Assembly: GCF_040732315.1 (NCBI RefSeq)
Contig: NZ_CP160388.1
Coordinates: forward strand, 2,942,494-3,006,493
Direction of reading: 5' to 3'
DNA length: 64,000 bases
Source of the DNA: Oryzisolibacter sp. LB2S
GTDB taxonomy: Bacteria > Pseudomonadota > Gammaproteobacteria > Burkholderiales > Burkholderiaceae_C
Under the pieces are notes generated by a model. The model saw nothing but the letters and a program-made list of their open reading frames with translations, ran no database searches and had not been told where the DNA came from. The translations under genes were made by a program, and so were the position numbers. Numbering within the stretch: the first letter of the stretch is position 1; the number at the start of each line of letters is the position of its first letter. This document shows positions 7,798 through 17,125 of the stretch, one piece after another.

Positions 7798-10700
7798 GCA
7801 CGGTCTGGGCACGCCTGAAACCACGCAGCATTGCCGCCAGGCTCGCCTGGCGGTTCTGCGTCGCCATCATGCTGGCGGCGGGCCTGGTGTTCGTGCTCAT
7901 GCTGCTGCAGCAGCAGCGCCTGATCCGCAGCGAATGGAGCGATGGCCTGCGTGCCCAGGCCCGTCTGATCGCCATCAACAGCCAGGCCGCCCTGGACTTC
8001 CATGATCGCCAGGAGGCTGCACGCCTGCTGCAGGCCGTGCAAAGCAGCCCATCGGTGCTGCGCGCGCGCCTGCTGGTCGCAGGCCATCGCCAGCCGTTTG
8101 CGGAATTCACGCGCCCGGGCAGCACCGTCGCGACGACGCCGGCACCCGGCCATGACGGGCAGGACATGCACTTCGGCCCCGATCAGATCGTCATCTGGGC
8201 CCCGGTCCCGGGCCGCGACGGCACGGCCCAGGCCCATGTCGAACTCGTGGCATCGCTGCAAGGCCTGCGCCAGCTGCTCTGGCGCACGGCGCTCGAGACC
8301 GGCCTGAGCATGGCCGCCCTGCTGCTACTGCTGCTGTGGCTGTCCACCCGCACCGCCAGGCGCATGACCGCACCGCTGAAGCAGCTCAACGCGCTGATGG
8401 CGCGCGCGGCCGACGACCCGGGCCTGAGCGAGCGCATCCCCCTGCGCGGTGAGGATGAGTTCGACCGGCTGGGCCAGAGCCTGAACCAGATGATCGACAG
8501 GCTGCAGGCACGCGACCAGGAGCTGGCGCAATACCACCAGAGCCTGGAGCAGCTGGTGGAGCTGCGCACCCACGCGCTGCTGCAGGCCACCGAGGAGGCG
8601 CAGCACGCGAACCGGGCGAAGTCGGACTTCCTCGCGCGCATGAGCCACGAGATCCGCACGCCCATGAATGCCATCGTCGGCCTGGGCAGGCTGATGCTGG
8701 GCACGCCCCTGTCTGCGCACCAGCGCGACTACCAGGAAAAGGCGCTGGCGGCCTCGGACATGCTGCTCGCGCTCATCAACGACATCCTGGACTATTCGCG
8801 CATCGAGGCCGGCAAGCTGCAGATCGAGCGCATCGCCTTCGACCTGGAGCAGGTGCTGCGCGGCGTCTCCGGCCAGCTCGCGCTGCGCGCGCAGCAAAAA
8901 GGGCTGGAGCTGCTGTTTCGTACCGACGCCGCCGTGCCGCGCCTGCTGCACGGCGATCCCCTGCGCCTGGCGCAGGTGCTGGTCAACCTGTGCAGCAACG
9001 CCGTCAAGTTCACGGAGGCCGGCGAGGTCGTGGTGCACACCCGGGTGCTCGAGCACAGCGAGGGCCAGGTTCTGCTGAAGTTTTCCGTGCGCGACACCGG
9101 CATGGGCATCCCCGGCGATCGTCTGCCACAGCTGTTCACGCCGTTCACCCAGCTCGACGGCTCCATCACCCGGCGCTTCGGCGGCTCGGGCCTGGGGCTG
9201 GCGATCTGCCGGCAGCTCGTGGAGCTCATGGGTGGCCGCATCGGCGTGCAGAGCGAGCCGGGCACGGGCAGCCATTTCAGCTTCACCCTGCCGTTCGCGC
9301 CGGCCAGCGCCGCGCCACTGGGCGTGCAGGGCGGCAATGACGCCGGAACCGGCCTTCATTCCCCGCTGCTTCGGGGCCAGCGCGTGCTCGTGGTCGATGA
9401 CAACGCCAGCGCGCGCGAGATCCTCTGCGCCATGCTGCAGCAGTTCGGCATGCGCGCCGAGGCCGCGCACGACGGCGCGCAGGCGCTCGAACGCCTGCAG
9501 CAGGCCAGCGCCGCGGGCGATGCCTATCGCCTGGTCCTGGTCGACTGGCTCATGCCGGGCATGGACGGTATCGAGACCACGCGCAACATCCAGGCCGCGC
9601 AGCGGCTTGACCGGCTGCCCGCGGTGCTCATGGTCCCCGCCGGAAGCTGCGACCGGCTCAAGGCCGAGGTGGCGCAGGCGGGGCTGCGGCACGTACTGAC
9701 CAAACCCGTCAACGAATCGGCCCTGCACGATGCCATGGTCCAGGCCCTGCAGGGCCAGGACGGCGAGGGCGCGCAGCCGCCCGCAGATGCCCTGCCGCCC
9801 GCCGCCACGCCCGGTCGCCAGGACTTCGGCGCCATCGCCCATGCACGCGTGCTGCTGGTGGATGACGTGGAGCTCAACCGCACCGTGGCCCAGGCATTGC
9901 TGGCCGAAACCGGGGTACGTGTGGACATGGCCACCCATGGCCGCGAAGCGCTCGACAAGGTGCTGGCGACGGCCTACGACCTGGTACTCATGGACATCCA
10001 GATGCCGGAGATGGACGGCCTGACGGCCACGCGCGAGATCCGCCGCCATGCGCACCTGCGCGGCCTGCCCATCATCGCCATGACGGCGCACGCCATGCAC
10101 GGCGACCGCGAGCGCAGCCTGCAGGCCGGCATGCAGGACCACCTGACCAAGCCCATAGACCCCGACGCGCTCCACGCCGCACTGCTGCGCTGGATCGCCC
10201 CGCGCCAGACGGCCCGCGCCACGGGCGGTTCCACCACACCGGCGCCCGCCCCCGAGATACCGTCACTGCCCGGCGTGGACACGGCACGCGGCCTGGAGCA
10301 CACGCTGGGCCGGCCAGAGCTGTACCTGCGCCTGCTCGGCGACTTCGTCCGCGAGTCCGCGAACTGTGGGCAGGCCATCGCGGCCGCCGAGCAGGCCGCG
10401 GACTGGCCGCTGGCGCGACGCTTGGCGCATTCGCTCAAGTCCGCCAGCGCCACCATCGGCGCCACGGAGCTGGCGCAACAGGCGCGGCGGCTCGAGGACG
10501 GCTATGCCCACTGCGAGGCCGCACCTGCGGCGCTGCTGGCCAGCGTCGGCGCGGAGCTCGCGCGCATCTGCGCCCTGCTGCAGCCCCTGGCGGCAGAGCC
10601 GGTGCAACGCCCGCCCGCCCAGGAGCGGGCAACCGCAGGCGACGACGACACGCTGGCCGCATTGCTGACACGACTGCAGCAGCTGCTGGAGCACGACGAT

Positions 10701-10868
10701 GCAGCCGCCCTGCGCGTGCTGCGGCGCCTGCAAGACCACACGAGCGCCCACCCCGCACTGGCCCAGGCCCTGCCCGAGCTGTGCGAGCTGGTGGAAGACA
10801 TCGAGTACGAGCGTGCGCTGCAGCGGCTAGGCCTGCTGCGCACCGAGATGGAACAGAGTCCCGCATGA
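7794..10868 (+). CDS. Hybrid sensor histidine kinase with two receivers and HPt
   Basis: 1024-aa phosphorelay kinase. Order: transmembrane helix (about 22-41), periplasmic or CHASE-like region, second helix (about 168-183), HAMP, HisKA with SHEIRTP (His285), HATPase with [16 protein letters not shown] and GGSGLGLAI, receiver 1 ([10 protein letters not shown], Asp584), receiver 2 ([10 protein letters not shown], Asp734), and a C-terminal HPt ([13 protein letters not shown], His879). Every phosphotransfer residue is present. It overlaps the YfiR-like gene upstream and the GGDEF response regulator downstream by 4 bp each, so the downstream protein is the obvious phospho-acceptor. The likely chain is envelope signal, YfiR-like protein, kinase, HPt, then a change in c-di-GMP (inference). 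Confidence 0.93.
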   Translation: MSTVWARLKPRSIAARLAWRFCVAIMLAAGLVFVLMLLQQQRLIRSEWSDGLRAQARLIAINSQAALDFHDRQEAARLLQAVQSSPSVLRARLLVAGHRQPFAEFTRPGSTVATTPAPGHDGQDMHFGPDQIVIWAPVPGRDGTAQAHVELVASLQGLRQLLWRTALETGLSMAALLLLLLWLSTRTARRMTAPLKQLNALMARAADDPGLSERIPLRGEDEFDRLGQSLNQMIDRLQARDQELAQYHQSLEQLVELRTHALLQATEEAQHANRAKSDFLARMSHEIRTPMNAIVGLGRLMLGTPLSAHQRDYQEKALAASDMLLALINDILDYSRIEAGKLQIERIAFDLEQVLRGVSGQLALRAQQKGLELLFRTDAAVPRLLHGDPLRLAQVLVNLCSNAVKFTEAGEVVVHTRVLEHSEGQVLLKFSVRDTGMGIPGDRLPQLFTPFTQLDGSITRRFGGSGLGLAICRQLVELMGGRIGVQSEPGTGSHFSFTLPFAPASAAPLGVQGGNDAGTGLHSPLLRGQRVLVVDDNASAREILCAMLQQFGMRAEAAHDGAQALERLQQASAAGDAYRLVLVDWLMPGMDGIETTRNIQAAQRLDRLPAVLMVPAGSCDRLKAEVAQAGLRHVLTKPVNESALHDAMVQALQGQDGEGAQPPADALPPAATPGRQDFGAIAHARVLLVDDVELNRTVAQALLAETGVRVDMATHGREALDKVLATAYDLVLMDIQMPEMDGLTATREIRRHAHLRGLPIIAMTAHAMHGDRERSLQAGMQDHLTKPIDPDALHAALLRWIAPRQTARATGGSTTPAPAPEIPSLPGVDTARGLEHTLGRPELYLRLLGDFVRESANCGQAIAAAEQAADWPLARRLAHSLKSASATIGATELAQQARRLEDGYAHCEAAPAALLASVGAELARICALLQPLAAEPVQRPPAQERATAGDDDTLAALLTRLQQLLEHDDAAALRVLRRLQDHTSAHPALAQALPELCELVEDIEYERALQRLGLLRTEMEQSPA

Positions 10869-11776
10869 ATCCGCAAGACAGCCCACCCACCCTGCTCATC
10901 GTCGACGACGATAGGCAAAGCCGCCTGCTGCTGACCGAGCTGTTCGAAGGCGAGTACCGCATCATCGCGGCCAAGAACGGCCTGCAGGCCCTCGAGCGCG
11001 CTCGCGCCCACATGCCCGACCTGATCCTGCTGGACGTGCTGATGCCCGAAATGGACGGCATGGCCGTGATCCACGCCCTCAAGCGCGAGGACAGCACGCG
11101 CCACATCCCGGTGATCTTCATCACGGCGCTCGACTCCACGGCCGACGAGGAGCAGGGCCTGGACCTGGGCGCGGTGGACTACATCACCAAGCCCTTCCAC
11201 CCGTCGATCGCGCGCGTGCGCGTGCGCAATCACCTGCAGATCGTGCACCAGCGGCGACTGCTCGAGCAGATCGCCGCGCTCGACGGTCTGACGGGCATTC
11301 CCAACCGGCGCCGCTTCGACGAGGCATTGACCCAGGAATGGAGCCGCTGCCAGCGCCTGGGTGTGCCGCTGTCGCTCATCATCGCCGACGTCGATCAGTT
11401 CAAGCCCTACAACGACAGACTCGGCCATGCGGCCGGCGACCGCGTGCTGCAGGAGATTGCGGTCGCGCTGCGCCAGGGCGCCCGCCGCCCCGGCGATCTC
11501 GCGGCACGCTACGGCGGCGAGGAGTTCGTGCTGCTGCTGCCCGCCACCGATGCGTCACAGGCGCAGCAGCTCGCCGGCGAGCTGCTGCAGCGCCTGAATG
11601 CACGCGGGCTCGCGCATCCGGCATCCAGCGCTGGGCCCTGCGTGACGCTGAGCCTGGGCGGCGCCACGGCCATCCCCGGCAGCAACGAGGTGAACCCCGA
11701 GTTCTTCAGGCGCGCCGATGCCGCGCTCTACCAGGCCAAGGCCCAGGGCGGCGACCGTTGGTGCTGGGCGCCCTAA
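10865..11776 (+). CDS. Response regulator with GGDEF diguanylate cyclase domain
   Basis: 303-aa output protein. An N-terminal receiver ([10 protein letters not shown], phospho-Asp in [13 protein letters not shown], Lys in YITKPF) is joined to a GGDEF domain with [14 protein letters not shown] and the active signature RYGGEEF. A c-di-GMP inhibitory I-site, RPGD, sits exactly five residues before GGEEF, so product feedback is expected. It makes cyclic di-GMP from two GTP in the cytoplasm. The ATG at 10865 overlaps the kinase stop (ATGA); a longer upstream frame would overlap the kinase and is not needed. Last gene of the receptor/YfiR/kinase operon. Confidence 0.93.
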   Translation: MNPQDSPPTLLIVDDDRQSRLLLTELFEGEYRIIAAKNGLQALERARAHMPDLILLDVLMPEMDGMAVIHALKREDSTRHIPVIFITALDSTADEEQGLDLGAVDYITKPFHPSIARVRVRNHLQIVHQRRLLEQIAALDGLTGIPNRRRFDEALTQEWSRCQRLGVPLSLIIADVDQFKPYNDRLGHAAGDRVLQEIAVALRQGARRPGDLAARYGGEEFVLLLPATDASQAQQLAGELLQRLNARGLAHPASSAGPCVTLSLGGATAIPGSNEVNPEFFRRADAALYQAKAQGGDRWCWAP

Positions 11777-11821
11777 AATTGCCGGTTTCGTCCCCGACCT
11801 TGCCAGCCCGAGTCCCTGTTC

Positions 11822-13888
11822 ATGTCCCAACGCAAGCTCTTTGTCACCACGGCCCTGCCTTACGCCAATGGCAACTTCCACATCGGCCACATCATGGAAT
11901 ACATCCAGGCCGACACCTGGGTGCGGGCCCAGCGCATGCAGGGCAATGCGGTGAACTTCGTCGGCGCCGACGACGCCCATGGCGCGCCCATCATGATCGC
12001 GGCCGAGAAGGCCGGCAAGACGCCCCAGCAGTTCGTGGCCGACATCGCCGCCGGGCGCAAGCAGTACCTGGACGGCTTTCACATCGCCTTCGACAACTGG
12101 AGCAACACCGACAGCCCCGAGAACCACGAGCTGTCCAAGCAGATCTACCTGGACCTGAAGAAGGCTGGCTTCATAGAGACGCGCACCATAGAGCAGTTCT
12201 TCGACCCCGAGAAGAACATGTTCCTGCCCGACCGCTTCATCAAGGGCGAATGCCCGCGCTGCCACGCCAAGGACCAATACGGCGACAACTGCGAGGTGTG
12301 CAGCTCGGTCTACGCGCCCACCGACCTCATCAACCCCTACTCGGCGCTCTCGGGCGCCAAGCCGGTGCTCAAGAGCTCGGAGCATTTCTTTTTCAAGCTC
12401 TCCGACCCGCGCTGCGTGGAGTTCCTCAAGGAGTGGACGCAGGACGGCCAGCATGTGCAGGCAGAGGTCGCTGCCAAGATCAAGGAATGGTTTGGCACGC
12501 GCACCAACCCCGACGGCAGCACCAGCGAGGGCCTGGACGACTGGGATATCTCGCGCGACGCGCCCTACTTCGGCATCGAGATCCCCGATGCGCCGGGCAA
12601 GTACTTCTACGTCTGGCTCGACGCGCCCGTGGGCTATCTGGCCTCGCTCAAGAACCTTTTGAACCAGCGCGGCGAGGACTATGACGCCTACATGGCCGAC
12701 CCCGAGCTCGAGCAGTACCACTTCATCGGCAAGGACATCATCACCTTCCACACGCTGTTCTGGCCCGCCATGCTGAAGTTCAGCGGCCGCAAGACGCCGA
12801 CGAAGATCTGCGTGCACGGCTTCATGACCGTGAACAACGGCGAGAAGATGAGCAAGAGCCGCGGCACGGGGCTCGATCCGCTCAAGTACCTGTCCCTGTC
12901 CATGAACCCCGAATGGCTGCGCTACTACCTGGGCGCCAAGCTCAACGGCAGGAACGAGGACATCGACTTCAACCCCGAGGACTTCATGCTGCGCGTGAAC
13001 TCCGACCTGATAGGCAAGTACGTGAACATCGCCTCGCGCGCGGCCGGCTTCATCGCCAAGCGCTTCGGCGGCAGGCTCGGTGCGGTGAGCGCGGACGGCC
13101 AGGCCCTGCTGGCCCAGCTGCGCGCCGCAAAGGACGGCATCGTCGCCGCCTACGAGGCGCGCGACACGGCCCGCGCCGCGCGGGACGTGATGCAGCTGTG
13201 CGACCGCGTGAACGAGTACGTGGACGCCAACAAGCCCTGGGAGCTGGCCAGGCAGGAAGGCCAGGACGCGCGCCTGCACGACGTGTGCACGACCTGCATC
13301 GAGGCCTTCCGCATGCTCACCATCTACTTGAAGCCCATGCTGCCCCAGGTGGCGGCCGAGGTGGCCCGCTTCCTCATCGTGCCCCCAGAGCAGTTTGCCG
13401 ATGTCGAGCGCCCCCTGGGCGCGGGCCACCAGATCGGCCAGTACCAGCACCTGATGCAGCGCGTGACGAGCGAGCAGCTCGACGCCCTGTTCGCCCTGCC
13501 CGAGCCCGTGGTCGAGAAGCCCATGCCCGGCGGCGAGGAGATCGCGCCCGAGATCAAGATCGACGACTTCGCCAAGGTCGACCTGCGCATCGCGAAGATC
13601 GTCGAGTGCAAGGCCGTCGAAGGCTCGACCAAGCTGCTGCAGCTCACGCTGGACGTGGGCGAGGGCAGGATGCGCAACGTGTTCAGCGGCGTCGCCAGCA
13701 TGTACCGGCCCGAGCAGCTCGTGGGCAAGCTCACGGTGCTGGTGGCGAACCTGGCGCCGCGCAAGATGAAGTTCGGCATCAGCGAGGGCATGGTGCTCGC
13801 CGCCAGCCACGCCGACGAGAAGGCCCACCCCGGCATCTACGTGCTCGAGCCCTTCCCCGGCGCGCAGCCCGGCATGCGCATTCACTGA
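11822..13888 (+). CDS. metG: Methionyl-tRNA synthetase
   Basis: Charges initiator and elongator tRNA-Met with methionine. At 688 aa it matches the long dimeric bacterial form. The HIGH motif is at residues 20-23 (FHIGHIMEY). A zinc knuckle begins at Cys144 ([13 protein letters not shown]). KMSKS is at 342-346. A C-terminal EMAP/Trbp111-like tRNA-binding and dimerisation domain starts near residue 580 ([28 protein letters not shown]). Essential housekeeping gene, separated from the upstream signalling operon by 45 bp. Confidence 0.97.
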   Translation: MSQRKLFVTTALPYANGNFHIGHIMEYIQADTWVRAQRMQGNAVNFVGADDAHGAPIMIAAEKAGKTPQQFVADIAAGRKQYLDGFHIAFDNWSNTDSPENHELSKQIYLDLKKAGFIETRTIEQFFDPEKNMFLPDRFIKGECPRCHAKDQYGDNCEVCSSVYAPTDLINPYSALSGAKPVLKSSEHFFFKLSDPRCVEFLKEWTQDGQHVQAEVAAKIKEWFGTRTNPDGSTSEGLDDWDISRDAPYFGIEIPDAPGKYFYVWLDAPVGYLASLKNLLNQRGEDYDAYMADPELEQYHFIGKDIITFHTLFWPAMLKFSGRKTPTKICVHGFMTVNNGEKMSKSRGTGLDPLKYLSLSMNPEWLRYYLGAKLNGRNEDIDFNPEDFMLRVNSDLIGKYVNIASRAAGFIAKRFGGRLGAVSADGQALLAQLRAAKDGIVAAYEARDTARAARDVMQLCDRVNEYVDANKPWELARQEGQDARLHDVCTTCIEAFRMLTIYLKPMLPQVAAEVARFLIVPPEQFADVERPLGAGHQIGQYQHLMQRVTSEQLDALFALPEPVVEKPMPGGEEIAPEIKIDDFAKVDLRIAKIVECKAVEGSTKLLQLTLDVGEGRMRNVFSGVASMYRPEQLVGKLTVLVANLAPRKMKFGISEGMVLAASHADEKAHPGIYVLEPFPGAQPGMRIH

Positions 13889-13891
13889 GGC

Positions 13892-14158
13892 ATGCGCCGC
13901 TGCAATCCACGCCCCCTGAGCCTGGGGGCTTTCTTGTGCCTCGCTGCCCTGCTGCCCGGCTGCACGGTGGTGGCCGTGACGGCCACTGCCGTCGGCGTGA
14001 CCGCGTCCGCCGTGGGCCTGGCCGCCGATGCGGCCGTGGGCACGGCCAGGATCGTCGGCAAGGGGGTTGGCAAGGCGGCCGACGCGCTGGCAGACGAGCC
14101 AGAGCCCGCCCCCGAGCCCGCCCCTGCGCCCGAAACACCTGCCGACAGCGCCTCCTGA
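13892..14158 (+). CDS. Small lipoprotein with Ala/Val/Gly-rich helix
   Basis: An 88-aa predicted lipoprotein that starts 3 bp after metG. The signal sequence ends in the lipobox LLPGC, with Cys24 as the lipidation site. A hydrophobic repeat-like segment rich in Val, Ala, Thr and Gly (VTATAVGVTASAVGLAADA) follows, then GKGVGKAADAL, and finally a Pro/Glu-rich tail (EPEPAPEPAPAPE). The combination matches a small betaproteobacterial lipoprotein family (NF038104-like, from memory). Function is unknown. The segment could lie along or in the membrane. Confidence 0.75.
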   Translation: MRRCNPRPLSLGAFLCLAALLPGCTVVAVTATAVGVTASAVGLAADAAVGTARIVGKGVGKAADALADEPEPAPEPAPAPETPADSAS

Positions 14159-14341
14159 CCGCGCGGCGCCACAGGCCCGGCATGGGCCCGTAAAATCGCA
14201 GCCCTTCACCAACCAATCCGCTTGTGCCGCGTGACGGCTAAGAGGGACGCGCCCCGCAACGGGGGGCGCCGCCACCCCCCCATGCCGCCCCAACGCCCAG
14301 GCCCTGCTGGCGTGTTTCGCATTGCCCGCCCCGGAGCCCTC

Positions 14342-14671
14342 ATGCCCTCTGCCCTTCGCCTCAACCGCATCGCCCTGACGCTGCTGCTCGCGCCGCTGGC
14401 GGCGGGCGCGCCGGCGTTCGCGCAGCTGCGCGCGCAGGACGTCTCGGTGCTCGCCGGCACCTGCGTGAACTGCCATGGCCCCGAGGGCCGCGCCAAGGGC
14501 GCCATCCCCAGCCTGCAGGGCCACGGCGCAGGCCATCTGCTGCAGCGCCTGCGCGCGTTTCGCGCCGACCAGGTGCCGGGCGCCACGGTGATGCCGCGCC
14601 TCATGAAGGGCTACGACGACGCGCAGATCGAGGCCCTGGCGCAGTGGTTTGCCGACAAGGAGGGCCGCTGA
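14342..14671 (+). CDS. Class I c-type cytochrome (FCSD cytochrome-subunit-like)
   Basis: 109-aa periplasmic monohaem cytochrome. A signal peptide ends near AFAQ (residue 28). The haem site is CVNCH (Cys41, Cys44, His45), with candidate axial Met in ATVMPRLM. Its stop overlaps the start of the flavoprotein gene (TGATG), the arrangement of flavocytochrome c sulfide dehydrogenase, where the cytochrome accepts electrons from the FAD subunit. FccA proteins are often dihaem; this short form resembles SoxE or single-haem FccA. The ATG at 14342 is chosen over an upstream GTG (14222) because the signal peptide begins there. The 180 bp upstream show no gene. Confidence 0.85.
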   Translation: MPSALRLNRIALTLLLAPLAAGAPAFAQLRAQDVSVLAGTCVNCHGPEGRAKGAIPSLQGHGAGHLLQRLRAFRADQVPGATVMPRLMKGYDDAQIEALAQWFADKEGR

Positions 14672-15930
14672 TGTCCTGCACCCGACGCACCATGCTCGCC
14701 AGCGCCCTGGCGCTGCCCGCCTTCGTCCATGCCCGCGCGGGCGCCGCCCATGTGGTGGTCGTGGGCGGGGGCTTTGGCGGCGCCACGGCCGCGCGCTACC
14801 TGCGCGAGCGCGCGTCCCAGGTGCGCGTGACGCTGATCGAGCCGGCCGAGCGCTTTGTCACCTGCCCGTTCTCCAACCTCTACCTGGCCGGCCTGCGCCG
14901 CTGGGACAGCCTGGTCCACGGCTACGACGGCCTGCGCGCCGCGGGCGTAGAGGTAATTCATGCGCGCGCCGACGATGTGGACAGCACCGCGCGCACGCTG
15001 CGCCTGTCCACGGGCCAGCTGCTGCGCTGGGACCGCCTGGTGCTCTCGCCCGGAGTGGACATGCGCTGGGGCGCCCTCGAGGGCTATGACGAGGCCGCGG
15101 CCGAGCGCGCGCCGCATGCCTGGAAGGCCGGCCCGCAGACGCAGCTGCTGCGCCGCCAGCTCGAGGCCATGCCCGATGGCGGGCGCTTTGTGATGGTGAT
15201 TCCGGACAACCCCTTCCGCTGCCCGCCCGGCCCCTACGAGCGCGCGGCGATGGTGGCGCATTACCTCAAGCACCACAAGCCGCGCAGCAAAGTGCTGCTG
15301 CTCGACGCCAAGGACAGCTTCTCCAAGCAGGCGCTGTTCCAGCAGGGCTGGAAGGCGCTGTACGGCGACATGATCGAGTGGGTCAAACAGTCCGACGACG
15401 GGCAGGTGATGCGCGTGGACGCGGCCAGGCTGGAAGTGGAGACCGCCTTCGGCACGCGCCACCGGGCCGACGTGCTCAACGTCATCCCGCCGCAAAAGGC
15501 CGGCCTCATCGCCGCGCGCGCGGGCGTGACGGACGCGAGCGGCTGGGTGCCCGTGAAGGACGAGAGCTTCGAGTCGCGCCAGGTGGCGGGCATCTACGCG
15601 CTGGGCGACGCGACCATCGCCGCGCCCATGCCCAAATCGGGCTTCGCGGCCAACACCCAGGGCAAGGTGGCGGCCGCCGCCATTGCGGCCGACCTGCTGG
15701 GGCAGGAGCCGCCCGTGGCCGCCTATGCCAACACCTGCTACAGCCTGATCGGGCCGGGCTACGGCATCTCGGTGGCGGGCGTGTACCGCGCCGAGGGCGG
15801 CAGGCTGGTCGAGCCCGCGGGCTCGGGCGGCGTGAGCCCGCTCGACGGCAGCGCCGACTACCGCGCGGCCGAGGCGCGCTACGGCGAGGACTGGTACGCG
15901 GCCATCTCCGCCGACATCTGGGATAGATAA
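14671..15930 (+). CDS. Sulfide dehydrogenase (flavocytochrome c) flavoprotein subunit
   Basis: 419-aa FccB/SoxF-type flavoprotein. An N-terminal twin-Arg-like signal (CTRRTMLASALALPAF) precedes the FAD motif VVVVGGGFGGATAARYL. Both cysteines expected for the FCSD redox disulfide are visible: Cys65 in VTCPFSN and Cys356 in NTCYSLIGPGYG. A second dinucleotide-fold region and YALGDAT are also present. It oxidises sulfide (or a related sulfane) to sulfur in the periplasm and passes electrons to the overlapping cytochrome gene product. A diverged paralogue lies 1.2 kb downstream. Confidence 0.9.
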   Translation: MSCTRRTMLASALALPAFVHARAGAAHVVVVGGGFGGATAARYLRERASQVRVTLIEPAERFVTCPFSNLYLAGLRRWDSLVHGYDGLRAAGVEVIHARADDVDSTARTLRLSTGQLLRWDRLVLSPGVDMRWGALEGYDEAAAERAPHAWKAGPQTQLLRRQLEAMPDGGRFVMVIPDNPFRCPPGPYERAAMVAHYLKHHKPRSKVLLLDAKDSFSKQALFQQGWKALYGDMIEWVKQSDDGQVMRVDAARLEVETAFGTRHRADVLNVIPPQKAGLIAARAGVTDASGWVPVKDESFESRQVAGIYALGDATIAAPMPKSGFAANTQGKVAAAAIAADLLGQEPPVAAYANTCYSLIGPGYGISVAGVYRAEGGRLVEPAGSGGVSPLDGSADYRAAEARYGEDWYAAISADIWDR

Positions 15931-16102
15931 ATGCACAACCCCCTGTGGCGCTACGCGCCTTCCCCCTTCACTCGCATCGCTGCGCGCTGCGGGAAGAGGT
16001 ACGCCGCCAGTGCGGCGGGGCGGCCCTTGCACGGCGGCCACTGGCTTGGCTCGCGCCAGTCTCAAAGGCCGCATGCAACTCGCGGCGCGGTGGAGCACTG
16101 AC
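15931..16102 (+). repeat. Long intergenic repeat family, copy A
   Basis: The spacer between the flavoprotein and the YeeE gene is a copy of a roughly 110-160-bp repeat. Shared blocks are cccctg-ggcgct-cgcgccttccccc, gacgccagtg-ggggcggcccttgcacggcg, and a terminal ggagcactga. A second copy is at about 18456-18600, and a third lies in reverse orientation at about 62530-62694. In this copy the terminal block ends 2 bp before the probable start codon of the next gene and seems to provide its Shine-Dalgarno. Confidence 0.7.
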
Positions 16103-17125
16103 GTGTTGCTCTGGGCCGGATTCCTCATGGGCTGCGCCTTTGGCGTGGCCGCGCGGCTGGGGCGCTTCTGCCTGCTGCGCGGCCTGCGCGAGGCGCCCGC
16201 CCTGCGCGCCTTTGCGCTGGCGCTGGCCGTGGCGCTGCTGGCCTCGCAGGCGCTGGCCTGGGCAGGGCTGGCCGACCTGGGCACGGCGCAGGTGGTGCGC
16301 GCGCGCTTCTCGCTGCCCGGCGCGTTCGTGGGCGGCCTGCTGTTCGGCGCGGGCATGGCGCTGGCGCGCAACTGCGGCGCGCGCGCCCTGGTGCTGCTCG
16401 CGGGCGGCAACCTGCGCGCGCTGGTCGTCCTGCTGTGCCTGGGCCTGGCGGCGCAGGCCACGCTGACGGGCGTGCTCGCCCCCCTGCGCCAGTGGCTGCA
16501 GGGCTGGGGCATGGTGCAGCTCGAACACGCGGCGCTGCCGCAATGGCTGGCGGCCCAGGGCCTGCCGCCGGGCGCGGCCACGCTGGGCGCTGCGGCCCTG
16601 CCCGCGCTGGCGCTTGCGGCCTATGCGCTGCGCCAGGTGCGCGGCAACGGCGTGGCGCTGGCGTGCGCCGCCGTCATAGGCGCGCTGGTGGCGGCGCTCT
16701 GGTGGGTCACGGCCCAGCTGGCAGACCCGTTCGAGCCCGTGCCGCTCACCTCGCTGAGCTTCATCGGCCCCGTGGCCGAGGGGCTGCTCTACCTGCAACT
16801 GGCGGTGGGCCGCACATTCAACCTGGGCCCGGCCATCGTGGCGGGCACGCTGGCCGGGGCCTGCGTCACCGCGCTCGTCACGCGCACCGCGCGCTGGGAG
16901 GGTTTCGACAGCCCCGCACGCCTGGCCGCATCGGCCGGCGGCGGGCTCTTGATGGGCCTGGGCGGCGTGCTCGCCGTGGGCTGCTCCATCGGCCAGGGGC
17001 TGTCGGGCCTGTCCACGCTGGCGTTTGCCAGCCTGCCCGCCTGCGCGGGCATCGTGGCGGGCGCGCTGCTCGTCCTCTCTTTTCTGAACCGATCACCCCA
17101 AGGAGATCTCCATGCAACGTCGTAG
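16103..17125 (+). CDS. YeeE/YedE-family sulfur-compound transporter
   Basis: 340-aa polytopic inner membrane protein. It carries both halves of the YeeE signature: GGLLFGAGMALARNCGAR..LAGGNLRAL near residue 80, and GGVLAVGCSIGQGLSG near residue 290. Conserved cysteines within these motifs relay thiosulfate in characterised YeeE/TsuA transporters. The GTG at 16103 is preferred because it is preceded by ggtggag and gives a hydrophobic start; ATG 16073 in the same frame would encode ten residues from the upstream repeat. Setting between two FCSD flavoproteins and soxYZ supports import or export of a sulfur intermediate. Confidence 0.88.
   Translation: MLLWAGFLMGCAFGVAARLGRFCLLRGLREAPALRAFALALAVALLASQALAWAGLADLGTAQVVRARFSLPGAFVGGLLFGAGMALARNCGARALVLLAGGNLRALVVLLCLGLAAQATLTGVLAPLRQWLQGWGMVQLEHAALPQWLAAQGLPPGAATLGAAALPALALAAYALRQVRGNGVALACAAVIGALVAALWWVTAQLADPFEPVPLTSLSFIGPVAEGLLYLQLAVGRTFNLGPAIVAGTLAGACVTALVTRTARWEGFDSPARLAASAGGGLLMGLGGVLAVGCSIGQGLSGLSTLAFASLPACAGIVAGALLVLSFLNRSPQGDLHATS

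Noticed and set aside
11555-14536. A 993-codon open frame on the minus strand opposite metG and neighbours
   Set aside because: It is antisense to clearly conserved genes. Its composition (His, Gly, Ala and Arg rich) is what high-GC third-position bias produces in a shadow frame.
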